NCBI GenBank assembly: GCA_004292955.1
Contig: RDXX01000050.1
Location: forward strand, 1-64,000
From: Oscillatoriales cyanobacterium
Lineage (GTDB): Bacteria; Cyanobacteriota; Cyanobacteriia; Cyanobacteriales; Microcoleaceae
Reading direction: 5' to 3'
DNA length: 64,000 bases
Shown here: positions 7,652 through 16,966 of the stretch, piece after piece
Layout: every line of letters begins with the position of its first letter
Numbering within the stretch: the stretch's first letter is position 1
Program-made: the position numbers and the translations under genes
The notes under the pieces: model-generated
What the model saw: the letters and a program-made list of their open reading frames with translations, nothing else
Databases searched by the model: none
What the model was told of the DNA's origin: nothing

Positions 7652-8989
7652 TCAAAAAAAATCCGACTTACCCTCAGTTAATAGTGACTGCATTTCCTGA
7701 GAACGTTTCAGGTAATTCTGTGCTACGCGATCGAGCGGATTTTTGCGAACGCACTCAGCAAACAGTTGTGCCGCTTCCTTATGTTTGCTCGCACTATAGT
7801 TCCACAAAGCCTCTATAAATATATTAAAAGTTGCTAACTTGCCATCTTTAACTTCCGGCGGATCGGCATCAAATACTTCATGAATCGTCACCAACTCAGA
7901 TTTGCCTTTAACTCTAACTCGACCAATATTTCTGATTGCATATTTTTGGTATTCACTTACATTTAACTGTAAAAAAGTATTGTTAGTAATTAACATCGAT
8001 ACCCCGTAACTTTTCGTCATCGTTTCCACGCGGGAAGCTAAATTCACCGCATCGCTAATCACCGTACTATCCATCCTCGTTGTTCCCCCAACAGTTCCCA
8101 GCATCAGGTTGCCCGTATTGATACCGATCCCAATTTTAATCGGTGCAAAGCCCTCATTAACGCGGTGTTGATTGTAATCGTCGAGACGGTGTAGCATAGA
8201 AATTCCAGCATTCACAGCATCGCTGGCACTGTGACCGAACAAAGCCATAATTGCATCGCCAATGTATTTATCAATAAAACCGTTATTTTCAATAATCGTT
8301 GGCTCCATGCGGCTCAAATAAGAATTAATAAACTTGAAATTTTCCTGAGGAGTCATTCCCTCAGAAAGAGTCGTAAAATCCCGAATATCAGAAAACAAGA
8401 CAGACATTTCCTTTTCCACGCTGTCGCCGAGTTTGATATCAACCAAGCTTTCACGGCTTAGTAGCGAGACAAATTCATTCGGCACAAACCGTCTGGCAGC
8501 CTTAGTTAATTGTGATTGCAGTTCCAAGGCTATTTCTAACCTCTCATTCACTTTTCGCAGTTCGGCATTTTGTGCTGCTAGTTTTTTATCCTGACTGTAG
8601 CTGTGAACGGCTTCTGTCACGGTCAATTTCAAGTCTTCAGTTTGCCAAGGCTTGCCGATATAGCGGTAGAGTTTCGCGTGCTTAATCGCACTTCCCACAG
8701 CTTCAATTGTCGCCTGCCCTGTTAGCATCACCTTGAGAGTTTTGGGAGAAATTTCATGAACCCGCCTCAATAATTCATCTCCTTTCATATCAGGCATCAC
8801 GTAGTCGGAGATAATTAAAGGAATCTCTTCTCCGTCTTCCATAAGTTCGGCAACTAACTCTAGAGCATCCTCACCTCCTTCCGCAATTTCAATCCGGTAA
8901 GTATTGCCTAAAGCATCTTTTAATTCAGCTTTGAGGCTTTTCAGAACCGTAGTTTCGTCATCGACGCAAATAATCACTTGTTTGCTCAT
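7652..8989 (-). CDS. Response regulator with class III adenylate cyclase output (cassette A)
   Basis: A 445-residue protein. Residues 5-125 form a receiver domain: acidic pocket VDDE at 9-12, phospho-acceptor Asp62 in SDYVMP, TGQA at 90-93 and Lys113 in GKPW. A coiled linker (about 130-165) leads to a class III nucleotide cyclase domain at about 195-375. It has the metal aspartates Asp201 (LFSDIRDFT) and Asp245 (KYIGDAIMALF), Lys241 and Asp307 typical of adenine recognition, and Asn/Arg in NLASR for the transition state. It should therefore make cAMP from ATP under control of phosphorylation, in the cytoplasm. A 60-residue helical tail follows. Its start overlaps the stop of the upstream receiver gene by four bases, so the two are translationally coupled. 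The protein at 16967-18298 is a close paralogue. Confidence 0.9.
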   Translation of the reverse strand: MSKQVIICVDDETTVLKSLKAELKDALGNTYRIEIAEGGEDALELVAELMEDGEEIPLIISDYVMPDMKGDELLRRVHEISPKTLKVMLTGQATIEAVGSAIKHAKLYRYIGKPWQTEDLKLTVTEAVHSYSQDKKLAAQNAELRKVNERLEIALELQSQLTKAARRFVPNEFVSLLSRESLVDIKLGDSVEKEMSVLFSDIRDFTTLSEGMTPQENFKFINSYLSRMEPTIIENNGFIDKYIGDAIMALFGHSASDAVNAGISMLHRLDDYNQHRVNEGFAPIKIGIGINTGNLMLGTVGGTTRMDSTVISDAVNLASRVETMTKSYGVSMLITNNTFLQLNVSEYQKYAIRNIGRVRVKGKSELVTIHEVFDADPPEVKDGKLATFNIFIEALWNYSASKHKEAAQLFAECVRKNPLDRVAQNYLKRSQEMQSLLTEGKSDFF

Positions 8990-9378
8990 AGCGATAAAGC
9001 CGTTTTAATGGTTTCAATTAACTCTTCTTCCGACCAAGGTTTGTGCAAGCAACGGTGCAAATCAGCTTCGTCAAATGCTCTTTGAACAGCATCTTCATCT
9101 GCTTGACCTGTCAGCATCACTTTAACTATATTCGGAAATTTTTGATGAACGCGAATTAGGAATTCATCTCCTTTCATTCCCGGCATCAACCAATCAGAAA
9201 CAATCAAGATGATCGCTGTATCATCATCATTAAATTCATCTATCAATTCTAAAGCATCGGCGGGATTTTCCGCTAATTCATAAACGTAGGTATTGCCAAA
9301 GGCTGATTTGAGTTGAGTTTTGAGACTTTTCAAAACTACTTTTTCGTCGTCAACGCACAGGATAACAGGTTTAGACAT
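8986..9378 (-). CDS. Single-domain response regulator (cassette A)
   Basis: A 130-residue receiver with no output domain. It has the acidic pocket VDDE at 9-12, phospho-acceptor Asp62 in SDWLMPGMKG, TGQA at 90-93 and Lys113 in HKPW. It lies between the histidine kinase gene (132 bases upstream) and the receiver-cyclase gene (overlapping by ATGA), so the three genes form one operon. A likely role is to take phosphate from the kinase, either as a phosphate sink, as an intermediate or as a competitor of the cyclase receiver; the sequence does not decide this. It is nearly identical in layout to the receivers at 18295-18687 and 14457-14852. Confidence 0.9.
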   Translation of the reverse strand: MSKPVILCVDDEKVVLKSLKTQLKSAFGNTYVYELAENPADALELIDEFNDDDTAIILIVSDWLMPGMKGDEFLIRVHQKFPNIVKVMLTGQADEDAVQRAFDEADLHRCLHKPWSEEELIETIKTALSL

Positions 9379-9510
9379 ACTTTTTTATTCTCAGCCGTTC
9401 TTTGTTTGCCATTGAGTGTATCCTCTAGTTTGTTGGGCAGGCACTGTCCCCAAAAAAACGCATAACGCAAGTTGCAGAAGCGATAAGAGCAATGCCTACC
9501 CTCAAAGAGG

Positions 9511-12288
9511 TTATCCGGGATTGACGGGTATAGAAACGGTAAAAGTCGTTTTGCCAGGAACCGATGCAACTTCGATTGTACCGCAATGTTTTTCAATGAT
9601 TTTTCTGACAATATCAAGCCCTAAACCTGTGCCTTCTCCCGGTGGCTTAGTTGTGAAGAAAGGCTGGAATATTTTCGAGATAACTTCTTCAGGAATTCCC
9701 TTACCGCTATCCGTGACAGCCACTTTGACACGATTGCTTTCTTGAAAAACATCCAGAGTTAATGTACCTTTATTATCCATCGCTTGCAGGGCATTGTGGA
9801 TGAGATTTGTCCACACCTGATTTAGTTGATCGGGGTAGCAGAGTACAGGTTCAATTTCTTGGAAGTTTCGCAATACTTCTACCCCGTGTTTCAAGTTGTT
9901 TTGATAAAGGGTAAGTACGGTTTCTATGCCGTCAACTAAATCCGATTGAATCATCACTTCTGAAGAGTCGTGTCGGGCATAATTTTTCAGAGCAAAGACG
10001 ACTTTTGATGCTCGATCCGTTGCGGTATTAATTGTTTGGGTGCCTCGCTGGATTTCTGTGAGTTTGTAAGCCATGTCTAAGATTAGCTCGCGATCGGGTT
10101 TTTGCAACAGAGACATAAAGTCATCCGCTTCATAAATCCCCATATCTACTAAGGTGTCCGCGATATCATCGGCTTCGTCAATATTTTCATCTTCTAGTTG
10201 ACCTACCAAAGTTCGCTTTAATTTCCTTTCTTCTTTGGCTGTCAAAGTTATATCTTTTTGCAGCGATTGATTTAATAACATGAAGAAGTTATCGGCTTCT
10301 TCGGGAGAAAACGATTGAAAAAGTTCGGGCAAGTTGGAGAGGGTTTGTCCCAAGAATTTGCTCATATTTCCGGCACTCGAACGGATCGCACCCAGCGGAG
10401 TATTTAGTTCGTGGGCAACTCCCGCTACTAATTGTCCTAAAGCAGCCATTTTTTCTGAATGAACTAACTCTTGTTGGGTGGTTTGTAGGTCTTCTAATGC
10501 TGTTCTAAGTTCTTGGGTTCTTTCGGTAACTTGAACTTCGAGAGTGCGGTTGTATTCGGCTACTAATTTTTCGGATTCTTTGCGTTGGGTAATGTCGGTA
10601 AAAGCTGCGATTGCATAATTCACCTTTCCTTTGTCATCATAAATTGGCGTTCCCCAAACTTCGAGCGGAATAGTCCTGTTTGGCTGGTGAATTTCTATAT
10701 CGTCAGCATTGACACTTGCCCCTCGAAAAGCACACACTATCGGGTCTTTTTCTTGAGGGTATATTTCCCCGCTATCGGCGAGATAAATTTGATATACCTC
10801 TCCAATTTCAGCAGATTTCATATCGTCAACCATGTCTTTACCAAGCAAAGATTGAGCCCGAGAATTAACGTAATAAGGTTTACCGCTGGGTTCTGCTACA
10901 AATATCCCCACCGGCACGGCTTCTAAAATTTGGTTGAGTCGGCTTTTACTCTCGGATAATTCAGCATTCAAACTTTGCATTTCCTCAAAAGAAAATTGCA
11001 GTTGTTGTGCCATAGTTTGAAATGAGTTAGCAAGTTCGCCAACTTCATCATTCCGGTTTATTTCTACAGTTTTTACCCACTGACCTTTGGTAATATTTTT
11101 TGCTGCTTCATTTAAGTGTAAAATTGGTTTTGTCACCCATCTAGCTGTTAGTATACCGACAATTATAGCTGCCGCCAAAGCTGCAATACACAGCAAAACA
11201 GTAGTTTTGTTGTTGGTATTAATTTGTTCCAAGAAATCAGATTCGGGAATAATTACTACAATCAGCCAGTTCAAACCTTTGTCATCTTTTATGGGCGTAA
11301 CTTGCATGAATTGTAGCTGGTCTTTAATCTTTAACCTAAGCTGTTGGTTTTGCTGAATGTTGTTGAGGTTACCAAAATGCTCTTGCAGGTATTTAGTAGT
11401 GAGGCTGATGGTGGCGTTTTGGCTGGCAGTTGCCTGAATTCTTTCTGTCTCTTCACCTTTGATTAAATATACTGGATCTTGCGTTGATGTTGTAATTAAT
11501 TCACCCGATCGCTCAATAATAAACGTTTGACCAGATTTGCCAATTTTTAACTTTTGGAGGAACTCGTTAACTCGCGAAAATAGTAAGTCAGTGCCTAAAA
11601 TTGCCTGCAACTGCCCCGATTCGTCGTATAACGGTTGCGCCGCTGTAATTCCCAATCCTTTGCTGGTAAAGTCGGCGTAAATTTTGCTCCAAGTTGCCGT
11701 TTGTGCTTCGGTTGCTGCTGTGTACCAGGGACGAACTCGCGGGTCAAATTTAGGTTTTACTTTAACTAAGTTCGTTGGTTCGCCGCGGTTGTTAGCAGCA
11801 TAATAATTCATGTTGCCGTCTGTAAGCTCGGTGCGTTCTTGCAATAAAAAATTTCCCTCATTAGTGCGCCTCGCGGCAATAAAATCTCCGCCTGGAGTGG
11901 CAATATACGTAACGCTTACTGTGTCAAAAGTTTGCAGTTGCTTCCAGAAGTGGCGCTGTATTTGCGGAATGTTTTGCAAGTTGAGATCCCCCAGCTCAAA
12001 AGCATTGGCTTTGAATTGATTTAGTTGGTGGGGAAATGCCATGTATGCTTGGATTCTTTCGGAGATGCGATCGCTAATTTCTTCCTGCAATTTGGTAGCA
12101 ACTTCGTTAACAGCTTGCTGTCCATTGCGAAATGACAAATACCCCACAACTCCGACTGCTGCGAATATTTGCACCACGAATGGAACTACCAGAACTGTTC
12201 GCAAAGGGAGGGAGCGAACTGCTTTTACCACTAATCTGCCAGCAGATTTGGTTGGTTGTAAAAATTTGATGTTTGAAGGAGTAGTCAT
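9511..12288 (-). CDS. dCache-HAMP-PAS sensor histidine kinase (cassette A)
   Basis: About 925 residues from the ATG at 12288; a GTG ten codons upstream (12318) is also possible. Order: membrane helix (LRTVLVVPFVVQIFAAVGVV), about 300 residues of periplasmic dCache-like sensor with FDPRVRPWYTAA, second membrane helix (VLLCIAALAAAIIVGIL), HAMP, PAS, coiled coil, kinase core. The H-box is GVAHELNTPLGAIRSSAGN. The N-box is NLIHNALQAM, with DSGKGIP and GEGTGLGLDIVRK in the ATPase domain. About 100 residues separate the H-box helix from the second dimerisation helix (RGTQTINTATDRASKVVFAL), an insertion shared with the other two kinases of this island. The likely partners are the receiver and receiver-cyclase genes downstream. 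The ligand is unknown; the dCache fold usually binds small molecules. Confidence 0.9.
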   Translation of the reverse strand: MTTPSNIKFLQPTKSAGRLVVKAVRSLPLRTVLVVPFVVQIFAAVGVVGYLSFRNGQQAVNEVATKLQEEISDRISERIQAYMAFPHQLNQFKANAFELGDLNLQNIPQIQRHFWKQLQTFDTVSVTYIATPGGDFIAARRTNEGNFLLQERTELTDGNMNYYAANNRGEPTNLVKVKPKFDPRVRPWYTAATEAQTATWSKIYADFTSKGLGITAAQPLYDESGQLQAILGTDLLFSRVNEFLQKLKIGKSGQTFIIERSGELITTSTQDPVYLIKGEETERIQATASQNATISLTTKYLQEHFGNLNNIQQNQQLRLKIKDQLQFMQVTPIKDDKGLNWLIVVIIPESDFLEQINTNNKTTVLLCIAALAAAIIVGILTARWVTKPILHLNEAAKNITKGQWVKTVEINRNDEVGELANSFQTMAQQLQFSFEEMQSLNAELSESKSRLNQILEAVPVGIFVAEPSGKPYYVNSRAQSLLGKDMVDDMKSAEIGEVYQIYLADSGEIYPQEKDPIVCAFRGASVNADDIEIHQPNRTIPLEVWGTPIYDDKGKVNYAIAAFTDITQRKESEKLVAEYNRTLEVQVTERTQELRTALEDLQTTQQELVHSEKMAALGQLVAGVAHELNTPLGAIRSSAGNMSKFLGQTLSNLPELFQSFSPEEADNFFMLLNQSLQKDITLTAKEERKLKRTLVGQLEDENIDEADDIADTLVDMGIYEADDFMSLLQKPDRELILDMAYKLTEIQRGTQTINTATDRASKVVFALKNYARHDSSEVMIQSDLVDGIETVLTLYQNNLKHGVEVLRNFQEIEPVLCYPDQLNQVWTNLIHNALQAMDNKGTLTLDVFQESNRVKVAVTDSGKGIPEEVISKIFQPFFTTKPPGEGTGLGLDIVRKIIEKHCGTIEVASVPGKTTFTVSIPVNPG

Positions 12289-13452
12289 GCTTGGAAAAAC
12301 TTGTTGCTTAGAAAACACTTTCTGGATTTAATTAGTTGCACCCAACAAGTTATGATTTGTTATCCCAGCACCCTGATTGTGAATTTGGCCTTGCTGTAGT
12401 GCACGCAAGCGATTTTTGCTGTATTATAGCAAGCAAATCGTCCGGCAACAGCGATCGCCCCATCTAATACTTCTTGATTGACTTTAGTTACAGGTACTAC
12501 TGTAGGTGGCCGACATCCACCTTAAAAATTTGGATGCCTACTCGCAAGCATCGCCAGACAGTATTTCCTGTTTCCTCAGTGCTGTCAAAAAAATGATGCT
12601 GTAAATACGCAGGCAGTTATCCTGGCGATCGCGCATACAGAAAAAAGCAGACATCCTTTAGATTTGCTATCACGATCGCAGTTTATTTGACAAAACGAAT
12701 CAAAGGAAAACAACTGTAATTAATTTTACAACCAAATAGAGTGAATATCCGGATTATTTGGGAATTTGTTGCAGTTCCAGTCCTCGACGCAGAACTTCTA
12801 GATGTAGGGTGTGGCGTGCATCACCTTACTTGCGGCTATGAGTAGCGTGTAAAATCACTTTTTAGGCTGAGTCCTAAGTTATTAAATTGTAAATACGAGC
12901 TGATCGGCAGCTTTGCCCCCGATGGCTCGCAGGAAAAATAAATATATCCTTGCCCCCCCCTAAAGCTACAATTTTTGCTATAAAAACCGGAAAAACGTAA
13001 TTATGTAAAAGGGAACTTGGGAGCGGATATCTGGATTTTTAGTGCAAAACAAACACTAAATATTCCGGATTTTTGACCTGAGAGCTGAAATAAAGATATT
13101 CATCTTTGGGAACACATACATTAGCAATTTGTCTTAATTGTTTAAGCCAATTGGCTTAAATTTTCCTTCTTCAGGTCGCTGACAACAAAAAAGTGCGATC
13201 GCTCTGGGCGTGAAATCTACCTAATACAAAATAATATCGAGACTCGTGCGATGCGTGCAAGTGCGATCGCCAGACTCAAGCAAAAAATTAGCACATCTCA
13301 TGGTATAATCCTTTGTAATTGGCGATTTCACGTCGGGAAACACATCCGCCAAGCAAACAACTTCCACCGCCCAAAGCCCCCATAGTTCGATCGATAGTCT
13401 CATCGCCAGAGACGATATTTTGACCCACCAAGCCCAAAAAAAGGGCAAATAC
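12289..13452. other. 1.16-kb intergenic region, no gene seen
   Basis: I find no credible coding sequence on either strand. A short GGTGG-CCGACAT-CCACC hairpin lies near 12505-12522 and has a relative near 21520-21540. Several HIP1 sites are present, and a TATAAT hexamer occurs at 13304-13309, about 145 bases before the phosphopantetheinyl transferase start, without a convincing -35 partner. The region separates cassette A from the convergent transferase gene and should hold the promoters of both. Confidence 0.6.
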
Positions 13453-14208
13453 ATGACTGCTGTTGTTCCTTCGTGGAATTCCCCACCAGAAAACCTGACA
13501 TTAGACATCAACGAAATTCATGTTTGGCGCGTCTCTCTGGCTCAAGCGGCATCTTGCGTGCGGACTTTAGCAGAGACTCTCTCTACCGACGAACAGACAA
13601 AAGCAGAGCGTTTTCACTTTCCAAAAGATCGATCGCAATTTATTGTGACTCGCGGTGCGCTGAGAGAAATTCTGAGTCGCTACCTGCACATAAATCCCAG
13701 CCATCTAAGCTTTGAATACAACCCCTACGGCAAACCCTCTCTCATCGTCGCCCAAAGTGGAGATACCCTGCGTTTCAATTTGTCTCACTCTCACGAACTT
13801 GGGCTAATTGCCATTACCAAAAATCGAGATATTGGCGTCGATATTGAACGAATAAATCCCAACTTTCCCTGTCTAGAGATTGCTGAAAAGTTTTTTTCAC
13901 CATTAGAAAACACCGTGCTGCGTTCTCTATCCAAAAATCTCCAAAACCACGCTTTTTTTGCCTGCTGGACTCGGAAAGAAGCCTACATCAAAGCAGTCGG
14001 AAAAGGATTATCTATTCCCCTGAATGAGTTTGATGTGACCCTCACACCAGGAGAACCCGCAGCACTATTAAATGTTGAACAAAACCCCGAAGAATCATCG
14101 AAATGGTCTTTAATTGAATTAATTCCCTGTTCAGATATCGTCGGGGCTGTTGCGGTTGCAGGAGATTGCTCGAAACTTCATTGTTGGCAATGGACAGCGA
14201 AGTTTTGA
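13453..14208 (+). CDS. 4'-phosphopantetheinyl transferase, Sfp/HetI type
   Basis: The protein is 251 residues from the ATG at 13453; I prefer this start to a TTG at 13420 because AAGGG lies seven bases before it. The Sfp signatures are present: RFNLSHSHELGLIAI near residue 120, GVDIERI with the magnesium-binding Asp and Glu near 138, and FACWTRKEAYIKAVGKGLS near 180 with the W-x-x-K-E-A-x-x-K core. The enzyme moves the phosphopantetheine arm of CoA onto acyl or peptidyl carrier proteins, activating fatty acid, polyketide or nonribosomal peptide synthases. No synthase gene is in the window. It is the only plus-strand gene inside the signalling island and runs convergent to the receiver at 14457. 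Confidence 0.9.
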   Translation: MTAVVPSWNSPPENLTLDINEIHVWRVSLAQAASCVRTLAETLSTDEQTKAERFHFPKDRSQFIVTRGALREILSRYLHINPSHLSFEYNPYGKPSLIVAQSGDTLRFNLSHSHELGLIAITKNRDIGVDIERINPNFPCLEIAEKFFSPLENTVLRSLSKNLQNHAFFACWTRKEAYIKAVGKGLSIPLNEFDVTLTPGEPAALLNVEQNPEESSKWSLIELIPCSDIVGAVAVAGDCSKLHCWQWTAKF

Positions 14209-14246
14209 GCTATGATTCGTAGTGAACAATGCGAGTCCTTCTAAAA

Positions 14247-14313
14247 AGGTTCGCAGTGAGGACTTTAGTCCTTCTTCACCTTCAAAGAGAGGACTGAAGT
14301 CCGAAGGATCGAA
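14247..14313. repeat. Hairpin repeat, GAGGACT family
   Basis: AGGTTCGCAGTGAGGACTTT at 14247 pairs imperfectly with GAGGACTGAAGTCCGAAGGA and TCGAAC downstream. It lies between the convergent transferase and receiver genes and may terminate both. It is related in design to the copy at 29022-29084. Confidence 0.55.
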
Positions 14314-14456
14314 CAGTTATTTAGTGCAATACCTAAATGTTTGACCCAGACTTGGATGTGACGTGCGATCGCAAAGTAGTAATACTTCCCCGGAATATTA
14401 ATTCAGACTTGCGATCGTAGTTTGCTCACCATCACCTCCTATAATTACTTGTGGGT

Positions 14457-14852
14457 TCAAGTTTTTTTAAGCCCAGATTTAATGATCTCAATTAACTCCG
14501 ATTCCAACCAAGGCTTATACAAGCACGAATGAAGGTTTGCTTCCTTTTTTACCCTGGCAATAGCAGCTTCATCAGCTTGACCTGTTAGCATAACTTTCAC
14601 GATTTTTGGGAATTTTTGGTGGATGCAAATCAGCAGATCGTCCCCCTTCATCCCGGGCATTAACCAATCTGATACAATCACCAGAACTTGAGACTCCTCT
14701 TCAGTAAGCTCCTCTAGCATTTCTAGAGCATCCATCGCATTTTCGGCCAGTTCATAAGAATATTCAGTACCAAAAGCTGACTTGAGTTGCACTTTGAGAC
14801 TCTCCAATACAGCGATTTCATCATCAACACATAAAATTACTGGTTTAGGCAT
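14457..14852 (-). CDS. Single-domain response regulator (middle pair)
   Basis: A 131-residue receiver very like those at 8986 and 18295: VDDE acidic pocket, phospho-acceptor Asp in SDWLMPGMKGDD, TGQADE and KPW. It lies 228 bases downstream of the receiver-kinase gene at 15081-16526, in the same direction, and that gene is its probable kinase. No cyclase gene follows, so this pair looks like a truncated relative of the full cassettes. A heptad array (15028-15057) and a loose GGGAATTGGGAATT tract (about 14880-14925) fill the gap between the two genes. Confidence 0.88.
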   Translation of the reverse strand: MPKPVILCVDDEIAVLESLKVQLKSAFGTEYSYELAENAMDALEMLEELTEEESQVLVIVSDWLMPGMKGDDLLICIHQKFPKIVKVMLTGQADEAAIARVKKEANLHSCLYKPWLESELIEIIKSGLKKT

Positions 14853-15027
14853 TTTACTCTTTACACTAAAAATTGTGACTTGGGAATTGGAGATTGGAAA
14901 TTGGGAATTGGGAATTGGGAGAAAAAGAAAGCAGAAACAGCTACCCGTCGATCCGTAATACCAGTTTCAAGAAAGAATGCAAATGTAAGCCCGCGATTCA
15001 AACCCTGATAGTCATCAGTCATTCCCA

Positions 15028-15057
15028 ATCTCAAATCTCAAATCTCAAATCTCAAAT
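15028..15057. repeat. Heptad array (AATCTCA)n
   Basis: Four tandem copies of AATCTCA immediately 3' of the receiver-kinase gene. A near copy of the motif also occurs at about 16690-16710, upstream of the same gene. Confidence 0.85.
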
Positions 15058-15080
15058 GGTATGACTTCAGTTTTGTGCTA

Positions 15081-16526
15081 CTAATTCCTCGGTAAATAAA
15101 CTGTAAACGTGGTTTGTCTGGGAAGTGATTTTACTTCTATTTTACCTTGATGTTTGTCAATTATTTGTTTAACAATATGCAACCCTAAACCACTACCTTC
15201 CCCTAAGGATTTTGTTGTAAAAAAAGGCTCAAATATTTTCTCTTGAATATCCAACGGTATACCTTTGCCTGTATCGGCAATAGTAATCTTTATCTGCTCA
15301 CCTGCCTCAATCGCGTCAATAGTTAAAGTACCTTGATAGTCCATAGCTTGTAAAGCATTGTGGACGATATTTGTCCACACCTGATTGAGTTCGTCAGGAT
15401 AGCAAAGTACAGGGGGTAGTTCTGGAAGGTTCAGCACTATATTCACTCGATTTTTGATTTGATTGTGATAGAGAGTCAACACCGTTTCGATACCATCACC
15501 TATCTTGGCTAAACTCTTATCGCTCGACGGTTGACCTCCTGTGTATTCTTTGAGAGCAAATATTATTTTTGCCGCTCTATCTGCTGCTATTGCTATGGTT
15601 TGCATACCTCTTTGCATACCGGATATTTTATAAGCACTATCTAAGATATACAAACTATCAGATCTTTTTAACAGTGGCAAAAAAGGCTCTATTTTGTCAT
15701 AAATTCTCATGTCCACAATCGTATCAGCCAAATCCTCTGGTTTTGCAACTTGTTCGGAGTTAAATTGACTGATAAAAAGCCTTTTCACTTTGCGGTCTTC
15801 TTTGGCAGAGAAACTGGGTTTTTCTTGGAGCGACCTATTGATTAATGCTAAAAAAATTTCCGCTTCTTCTATAGATAAAGACTGAAATAGTGCAGGCAAC
15901 TGCTGTAGAGATTGCTCTAAAAACTTAAAAATGTTCCCCGCCGAAGAGCGAATTGCTCCCAATGGAGTATTGATTTCGTGAGCAATTCCTGCGATTAATT
16001 GTCCCAACGCAGCCATTTTTTCTGAATTAATTAGTTCGTTTTGAGTAGACTTTAATTCTAGCAAAGTAGCATTCAATCTCTCATTAGTTTCCGCTAGCTC
16101 ATCATTTTTAGATTGCAAATTGTTTTGCAGATTTTGTAAACTCAAGTGAGTTGCGACACGAGCCAAAACTTCTTCTACTTGAAAAGGTTTGGTAATGTAG
16201 TCTACTCCGCCGACGCCAAAAGCTTTGATTTTATCCAGTACATCGCTCAAGGCACTGATGAAGATCACGGGTATGCCGCGAGTGCGATCGTCCGCTTTGA
16301 GCTTTTCGCATACTTGATAGCCGTCGATCACCGGCATATTAATATCCAGCAAAATCAAATCCAAAGCAATGGTTTGGGCAATTGATATAGCTTGGTTTCC
16401 ATCCCGTGCGGGTCTAACATTGTACCCTTGTTCTGTCAAAATCCCAGCGAGAAGGCGCAAATTAGCTGGAGTGTCGTCAACTACAAGAATATTCGCCGTT
16501 GGTGGGACTATTTGCTGGCTGCTCAC
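15081..16526 (-). CDS. Receiver-histidine kinase hybrid (middle pair)
   Basis: A 481-residue soluble protein. An N-terminal receiver spans residues 10-128 (VVDD at 15-18, Asp61 in LLDINMPVIDGY, Lys113 in TKPF). A coiled coil runs over about 130-168, and the kinase core has H-box His183 in GIAHEINTPLGAIRSS. The ATPase domain has NIVHNALQAM, DTGKGIP and GEGSGLGLHIVKQ. It has no membrane segment or periplasmic sensor, so input must come through the N-terminal receiver. The dimerisation domain carries the same insertion of roughly 100 residues between its two helices as the kinases of cassettes A and B, showing common descent. It probably phosphorylates the receiver encoded next downstream. Confidence 0.9.
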   Translation of the reverse strand: MSSQQIVPPTANILVVDDTPANLRLLAGILTEQGYNVRPARDGNQAISIAQTIALDLILLDINMPVIDGYQVCEKLKADDRTRGIPVIFISALSDVLDKIKAFGVGGVDYITKPFQVEEVLARVATHLSLQNLQNNLQSKNDELAETNERLNATLLELKSTQNELINSEKMAALGQLIAGIAHEINTPLGAIRSSAGNIFKFLEQSLQQLPALFQSLSIEEAEIFLALINRSLQEKPSFSAKEDRKVKRLFISQFNSEQVAKPEDLADTIVDMRIYDKIEPFLPLLKRSDSLYILDSAYKISGMQRGMQTIAIAADRAAKIIFALKEYTGGQPSSDKSLAKIGDGIETVLTLYHNQIKNRVNIVLNLPELPPVLCYPDELNQVWTNIVHNALQAMDYQGTLTIDAIEAGEQIKITIADTGKGIPLDIQEKIFEPFFTTKSLGEGSGLGLHIVKQIIDKHQGKIEVKSLPRQTTFTVYLPRN

Positions 16527-16966
16527 GATCGCTTAAACTCTCTTGTGTTATTTTTTAGAGCTGTCAATTAAAATCACTATTTTACCGCAGTTCAACTGAT
16601 TTGCCAAGATAGTCGCGACTTTCACTCAACTGATACCAGTTCAAAAAAAGAATGCGACTCTATGCAGGATCCCAACCCTCATGCCAGTCATTACGAATCT
16701 CAAATCTCAAATCGGAAAATGGAAAATCGTATGAGACTGTTCTCTGAAGAGAGGACGCTGCTAGGCACTAGACGCTCATCAACCCGCTGTATGACTGTAT
16801 TTTTTGTTGCTCAACCCAGGATTTTTGAAAGGAACCTGGTTTCTCGCTCTGAGAGTAAAAAAACCGGGTTCTTGAGATAAGATTATGGACTCAAACCCAA
16901 AGCTTTCTTTCCTATTTCCGGTTCATTTATAGTTGGTAATGACCGGAATGTATTCAATTTATTATA
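16527..16966. other. Intergenic region with AAACCGGGTTT repeat
   Basis: A 440-base gap with no convincing gene. It holds a degraded AATCTCA array near 16690-16710 and a hairpin near 16833-16875 in which AACCTGGTTTCTCG and AAAACCGGGTTCTTGAG face each other, a member of the AAACCSGGTTT family. It could terminate cassette B transcription. Confidence 0.5.
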